Shown: positions 59,825-64,000 of the stretch, piece after piece
Position numbering within the stretch: the first letter of the stretch is position 1
How the letters are laid out: each line of letters opens with the position of its first letter
Assembly (NCBI GenBank): GCA_038252255.1
Contig: JBBSAM010000001.1
Span: 186,001 to 250,000, forward strand
DNA: 64,000 nucleotides
Source: Chersky-806 sp038252255
GTDB taxonomy: Bacteria; Actinomycetota; Acidimicrobiia; IMCC26256; JAENVU01
Direction of reading: 5' to 3'
Program-made: the position numbers and the translations under genes
The notes under the pieces: model-generated
What the model saw: the letters and a program-made list of their open reading frames with translations, nothing else
Told to the model about the DNA's origin: nothing
The model's database searches: none

Positions 59825-61438
59825 GTGACGGGCATCACTGCCACCTCGAACCGTCGCTTCGCGCGGGTTGTCAGCAATCCGATCACTGCCGTGAGCCTCA
59901 CGGTGTTGCCGTTGCTGATCTCGGCCGTCGCCTGCGCGACCGCGTATCGCGAGCGCATCGTCCCCTGGGGCGACGATGCGCTGCTCGAGGCGAAGGTGCG
60001 CGAGGTCGGCCACCATCTCGTGCTCCTCGGCCCGTACTCGCGTTTCCAATGGCACCATCCCGGCCCCGCGCTCTTCTACCTGCTGGCGGTGCCCTACCGG
60101 ATCCTGGGCAGCCGGTCGTTCGCGCTGAACGTCGGCGCGCTGCTCGTCGCGAGCGCGTCGATCGCGCTCATCGCGTGGCTGGTGTGGCGGCGGGTCGGTG
60201 CCGCCGGGGTCTGGTGGACGATGGCGGTCGTCGGCATCTACCTCTGGGCGCTCGGCCCGGACGTGCTCCGCACCCCATGGAACCCGTGGATCACGATCCT
60301 CCCCCTGCTGGCGCTCGTGATGCTCGTGTGGAGCGTGCTCGGCGGCAGTGCAGGCGCGTATCCCGCCGCGGCCGTGGTCGCCACCTTCCTCGTGCAGAGC
60401 CACGTGGGCTTCGCCGGCACGGCGGCTGTCCTCGCGGCGATCGCCACCGTCGCCCTGCTCGTCGTGGGTTGGCGACGCCGGCGCGACCAGCTCGGCCGGC
60501 GACGCCTGCTCTTCGCGATCCTCGCCACCGTCGGTCTGCTCGCGGTGATGTGGGCGCCGCCGATCTACCAGCAGCTGCGTGACCGGCCCGGCAACATCAC
60601 CGAGCTGCGCCGGTTCTTCGACGAGACCAAGCCCGACCACACCCTTGACGACGGTGTCACCGCGACGCTGCACGAGAGCGGAGCGGTCCCGGACCAGGTC
60701 GCCACGTTCGAGACCGCCAACACCCACGATCACGCGCCACCGGGCTGGGCCGGCTACCTCACGCTCGGTGCACTCGTCGGCGCGGGGATCGTGGCCCTGC
60801 GCCGCCGGGTCTGGCCCGCGGTCCAGCTCTTCGGCCTCGTCGTGGCCGCCGCGGCCGCCGCCGCGTGGTCGACCGGTCGGATCGTGGGCCCGATCTACGA
60901 CTACCTCGAGCTCTGGACGTCGGTCGTCGGCGTCGCGGCGTGGATCGGCATCGGGCTGACCTTCATCACCCCACGGTCCGAGCCTGGACCCGCCGAGCCA
61001 CCGAGCCGATCACTCCCGCGGGCCGCTCTCGGCACGGTGATCGTGGTCGTGCTCGGCCTCGCTCTGATCAACAGCTGGTCGGCCGTGAGCAGCGGCGCGC
61101 CCGCGCCGTGGGGGCCGCCGTCGGTCGGGGTGCTGTCGCGCGACCTGCTCGAGACTCTCCCGAAACCTGACCGTGGACCGGTGCTGGTGCGGCTCAGCCT
61201 CGATGCGTGGCCACCGACCGCCGGCGTCCTCCTCCAGCTCGAGCGAGCCGGCTACACCGCGCGCGTCGAGCCGGACATGGCGTGGCTGCTCGGTGAGCAA
61301 CGCACACAGAAGCCCGATGACAGGTTCAGCGCGGTGGTGACGATCGCAAAGGGCGCGGGCGCCCGCACGCTTCGCCGCGACCCTCGTCAGCGCGAGGTCG
61401 GCGCCGCGTACGGGTACACCGCGTTCGTGCAGCGCTGA
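59825..61438 (+). CDS. GT-C-like polytopic membrane protein, 537 aa
   Basis: About eleven membrane segments with a first outer loop containing VPWGDDALLEAKVREVGHH, where the Asp-Asp pair fits GT-C enzymes, then FQWHHPGPALFYLLAVPYRIL, a PMT-type loop. The C-terminal 120 residues are soluble. GTG 59825 has no clear Shine-Dalgarno sequence. It is convergent with the AftB-like gene, 10 bases apart. Confidence 0.78.
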   Translation: MTGITATSNRRFARVVSNPITAVSLTVLPLLISAVACATAYRERIVPWGDDALLEAKVREVGHHLVLLGPYSRFQWHHPGPALFYLLAVPYRILGSRSFALNVGALLVASASIALIAWLVWRRVGAAGVWWTMAVVGIYLWALGPDVLRTPWNPWITILPLLALVMLVWSVLGGSAGAYPAAAVVATFLVQSHVGFAGTAAVLAAIATVALLVVGWRRRRDQLGRRRLLFAILATVGLLAVMWAPPIYQQLRDRPGNITELRRFFDETKPDHTLDDGVTATLHESGAVPDQVATFETANTHDHAPPGWAGYLTLGALVGAGIVALRRRVWPAVQLFGLVVAAAAAAAWSTGRIVGPIYDYLELWTSVVGVAAWIGIGLTFITPRSEPGPAEPPSRSLPRAALGTVIVVVLGLALINSWSAVSSGAPAPWGPPSVGVLSRDLLETLPKPDRGPVLVRLSLDAWPPTAGVLLQLERAGYTARVEPDMAWLLGEQRTQKPDDRFSAVVTIAKGAGARTLRRDPRQREVGAAYGYTAFVQR

Positions 61439-61448
61439 GCCGAGCGGG

Positions 61449-63224
61449 TCACTTGCCGCAGAGCTTGCGCTCGGCCGCGATCGGGTCGTCGGGTATGCGC
61501 AGCGAGTTGAGCCGCACCGACGCCGGCAGGTTCTTCAGGAACCGGGAGACGCTGAGCCCGCCGTTCGTGGCGTCGAGGATGTCGCGGACCCCGTCGCAGC
61601 GCAGCGTGGCCCGCGCCGCATCGAGCTGTCGCCGGGTGATCCCCGCCGGCAGCGGTGCATCCGGCGCGCCGAAACGGGCCAGTGCCCATACGGGCGAGAA
61701 GGCCTTCTCGTGGCCGGGCCGGCCGCGGTGCACGAGCTTCTCCCGGCCACCGAGCGGATCGGAGAGCCCGTCCTTGTCCACGATGAAGACGTCCGTCCCG
61801 GCGGCGTAACCCGCGATGCCGATGTTGCCCATGCGGGCCACGACCGGGAGGTGCACACCGTTCGCGAGCGGCAGGACGTCGTCGGGCGCCGACTGGGCGT
61901 CCAGGATCAGCCCGTGACCGCCGCTGTCCACGAACGTCCGCAGCCGGTGCCCCATCTCGCCGAGCACGAAGCCGCGGTAGTCGTCGACGGTCATCGCGTT
62001 CCGCCGTACCGCTTGGCTCGTGTAGAAGCCGCGCTCGTCGCCGATGCCGTCCTTCCCGACCGAGTCCTGGTACGGCACCCGCAACGCCGCGGCGCAGACG
62101 ATCGCCCACACCGCGACGGCGCCGCACACGACCGCCGTCCGAACCGTGACCGCGATCACCATGACGGGGAGGAGCAGCACGAACAGCGAGGGAAGCAGCA
62201 TCCGCGCGTGCATGAAGTCGCCGCCCACCCGCACCACGTAGAGCGCGTGCACGAACCCGGCGGCTACCGGAACGACCACGAGCATCGCGGCGTCCAGACC
62301 GCGACGGCGGGCCGCGACCACCAGCGGCACCAGCGCGACCCCGGCCAGCAGCACCGGGATCCACAACCAGTAGGTGCCGACGAAATCACCGAGGTAGGTG
62401 AACCCTTGCGACCAACGGGCCGTAGACGCCTCCTTGGCCAGCGCGGTGTTCGGCACGATCGCGGCGTAGTAGCCCATGCGAAAGATCTCGTACGCGACCG
62501 GGATCACCAGGACGAGCCCGATCACCGTCACGATGCCGCGCCAACCGGCGCGGCGCTCGACCACGCACAGGACGAGCAGGAACGCCACCGAGAAGATCGC
62601 GACGTCCGGCCGGACGAGCGGCCCCAGCCCGACGAGCAGCGGGACGCCGAACCGTGCGAGCGGCGGAGTGGCGGGTGGGCTCTCGCCGTCGTCGGACCCG
62701 GGCGGAAACACGCGGATGACCAGCCCGAGCCAGCACGCGCCGAGCCAGGCGACGGTGAGCCCATTCTCCAGCCCCGATGTCGCGAAGTCCCAGAACGGCG
62801 GCAGCACCGCGATCACGACTGCGCCCAGCGGAAGGAGCAGCCCGTCCTCCCGGCCGAGCGCCCGCACGAGGCGCAGGCCGCCGAGCTCGGCCATCGCGAG
62901 TCCGAGCACCGAGCCGATGATCCCGAGCATCACCGCGAGGTGCTCGAGCCTAAACGGGGCCACGATGTCGGCGACCGTCAGCAACGCGATCCACAACGTG
63001 CTGGTACCGGCCTCGACGCGCTCTCCCGCGTTGAAGACAGGACCGTGACCCGCTTCGATCTGCTTGACGATCCGGAGGTTGATGAAGCCGTCGTCCGAGA
63101 TCCAGCGGCGGCTCCACGCCATCCACGCCAGGATCACCAGTGGTACGAGCAACGCGATCACCGAGGCGATCACGGTGCCCCGCGAGCGGACGGGTGACAC
63201 TCCACGATCTCCGGAGGGGTTCAT
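61449..63224 (-). CDS. AftB-like GT-C membrane glycosyltransferase, 591 aa
   Basis: The first outer loop reads WISDDGFINLRIVKQIEAGH and then GPVFNAGERVEAGTSTLW. Mycobacterial AftB, which adds terminal beta-(1,2)-arabinofuranose to arabinogalactan, has the same Asp-Asp pair and the same xVFNxGERVExxT pattern. About ten helices follow, with a soluble C-terminal domain of about 200 residues. Whether this organism makes arabinogalactan is not shown here, so the sugar is uncertain. Its ATG overlaps the stop of the upstream membrane protein by 4 bases, suggesting a pair that works together. Confidence 0.82.
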   Translation of the reverse strand: MNPSGDRGVSPVRSRGTVIASVIALLVPLVILAWMAWSRRWISDDGFINLRIVKQIEAGHGPVFNAGERVEAGTSTLWIALLTVADIVAPFRLEHLAVMLGIIGSVLGLAMAELGGLRLVRALGREDGLLLPLGAVVIAVLPPFWDFATSGLENGLTVAWLGACWLGLVIRVFPPGSDDGESPPATPPLARFGVPLLVGLGPLVRPDVAIFSVAFLLVLCVVERRAGWRGIVTVIGLVLVIPVAYEIFRMGYYAAIVPNTALAKEASTARWSQGFTYLGDFVGTYWLWIPVLLAGVALVPLVVAARRRGLDAAMLVVVPVAAGFVHALYVVRVGGDFMHARMLLPSLFVLLLPVMVIAVTVRTAVVCGAVAVWAIVCAAALRVPYQDSVGKDGIGDERGFYTSQAVRRNAMTVDDYRGFVLGEMGHRLRTFVDSGGHGLILDAQSAPDDVLPLANGVHLPVVARMGNIGIAGYAAGTDVFIVDKDGLSDPLGGREKLVHRGRPGHEKAFSPVWALARFGAPDAPLPAGITRRQLDAARATLRCDGVRDILDATNGGLSVSRFLKNLPASVRLNSLRIPDDPIAAERKLCGK

Positions 63225-63988
63225 GGCGTCAGCAGAGCACGGGCGACGACGTCGGTGCCGAACGCGGTGAGGATCGCGAGATACAGCAGGCCGGTCGCGG
63301 CCATGACCGCCGAGTAGTACCGCTCCCTGAGCGCGAGCTTCGTCACGTAGACGAGCACGACCGTGGTGATCGCGGAGACGGCCCACATCCAGCCCAGCAA
63401 CCCGCCGTAGCCGTCGTCGACCGACCCGAACAGGACGCCGAGCATCCCGGGCGGCAGGCAGAGCGCGAGCACCTCGATCGGCCAGACGTACAGGCACAGC
63501 GTGACGAGCTCCTCGAGTGGCACGCGGGAGAGACCGGGCTGCACCAGGTACCAGTGTCCGAGGAGCATCGCGTCGGTCACCGCGCCGAGGAACAACGAGC
63601 CCGTCACGAGGCGGAGCGCGGCGAGCCAGTACGCGCCACCGGTCACCGCCGCGAGGCCGAGCAGCCCGACGAAGCCGAAGCTCGGCGCGACAACGTCGAG
63701 CAGCATTGGCCCGCGTGCGTCGCGCGCCCGTCCCGCGAAGCTCATCGCGAACGCGACGAGCGTGGCAGCGACGAGACCCACCCCGCCGACGACGGCGACG
63801 ACATGGCCGGCGCCGGCGTGATCGGAGCGCGCCTCGAGGAAGAGACCGATGACGGCCATCGCGCCGTAGACCCCGCGCAGCAACCAGCTGTACCCGAGGC
63901 CGACGACCTCCCTGCGGGCGGTCCACCAGAAGAACAGGAGGCCGCCGGTTGCCCACTGCAGCAACACCGTGCCGAGATCGAGGTTCAC
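63221..63988 (-). CDS. Polytopic membrane protein, about 255 aa, coupled to the AftB-like gene
   Basis: About seven membrane helices and few polar residues. Motifs such as LGHWYLVQPGLSRVPLEEL are unusual for a transporter, and I do not recognise the family. GTG 63988 is the first start in the window, but the frame stays open to the right edge, so the true start may lie outside. It overlaps the AftB-like gene by 4 bases. Confidence 0.7.
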   Translation of the reverse strand: MNLDLGTVLLQWATGGLLFFWWTARREVVGLGYSWLLRGVYGAMAVIGLFLEARSDHAGAGHVVAVVGGVGLVAATLVAFAMSFAGRARDARGPMLLDVVAPSFGFVGLLGLAAVTGGAYWLAALRLVTGSLFLGAVTDAMLLGHWYLVQPGLSRVPLEELVTLCLYVWPIEVLALCLPPGMLGVLFGSVDDGYGGLLGWMWAVSAITTVVLVYVTKLALRERYYSAVMAATGLLYLAILTAFGTDVVARALLTP

Positions 63989-64000
63989 TGAATGGGGATC

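Noticed and set aside
1..64000. tRNA, rRNA, CRISPR, insertion sequences, prophage
   Set aside because: I saw no cloverleaf with a TTCGANNC arm in the intergenic gaps, no repeat-spacer array, no transposase or integrase motifs and no phage genes.

Overview
The window is 64 kb of very GC-rich chromosomal DNA from an actinobacterium. The codon use, the many GTG starts and leaderless genes, the Tad pilus without a secretin, a BldC-like regulator, a DUF222/HNH protein and the gene order cysteine desulfurase - mnmA - MetE-like - ligA (the mycobacterial Rv3025c-Rv3014c order) all point there. A deep, possibly uncultured lineage such as Acidimicrobiia is my inference, not something the sequence proves. 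I see no rRNA, tRNA, CRISPR array, transposase or prophage, and no gene-free stretch longer than 300 bases.

Layout. 1-9.4 kb: housekeeping genes (ligA cut by the left edge, a MetE-like protein, mnmA, a cysteine desulfurase), a phosphotransferase, a DUF222/HNH protein and the large subunit of a B12-dependent acyl-CoA mutase. 9.4-13.5 kb: two tandem secreted repeat proteins, each looking like two beta-propellers in a row. 13.5-19.3 kb: three multi-pass GT-C-type glycosyltransferase candidates. 19.3-24.4 kb: small genes, then a RecQ helicase fused to a phosphoribosyltransferase domain and a DprA-like protein. 24.5-27.5 kb: secreted proteins, including a paralogue pair whose second copy is frameshifted by an 11-bp tandem duplication. 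27.5-33.9 kb: a compact Tad/Flp pilus operon (cpaB, tadZ, tadA, tadB, tadC, small pilin, three TadE/G-like genes). 34-44.5 kb: BldC-like regulator, LysM protein, sirtuin, rhodanese-MoeB fusion, L,D-transpeptidase, cupredoxin/beta-helix protein, leucyl aminopeptidase and cobalamin adenosyltransferase. 44.5-54.4 kb: cell-surface glycan genes, including a very clear UDP-sulfoquinovose synthase in a five-gene operon with an epimerase, a GT2, a GT-C and a flippase. 54.6-58.1 kb: full-length B12-dependent methionine synthase. 58.1-64 kb: more GT-C membrane proteins, one resembling mycobacterial arabinofuranosyltransferase AftB.

How it fits together. Three themes recur: B12-dependent metabolism (mutase, MetH, adenosyltransferase), building and exporting a cell envelope glycan (eight GT-C-like proteins, GT2, flippase, sugar-nucleotide enzymes), and DNA repair. 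The best regulatory signal is a promoter family: CTGTCCCAC, exactly 8 bases, an xAxxxT -10 hexamer, then 6 bases to a GTG start. It occurs identically before a 54-residue unknown protein, the DUF222/HNH gene and the RecQ fusion, and in variant form before ligA. The architecture matches the RecA-independent DNA-damage promoter of mycobacteria (RecA-NDp, bound by PafBC), although only TGTC of the upstream box is shared. I read these as a small DNA-damage regulon with leaderless mRNAs.
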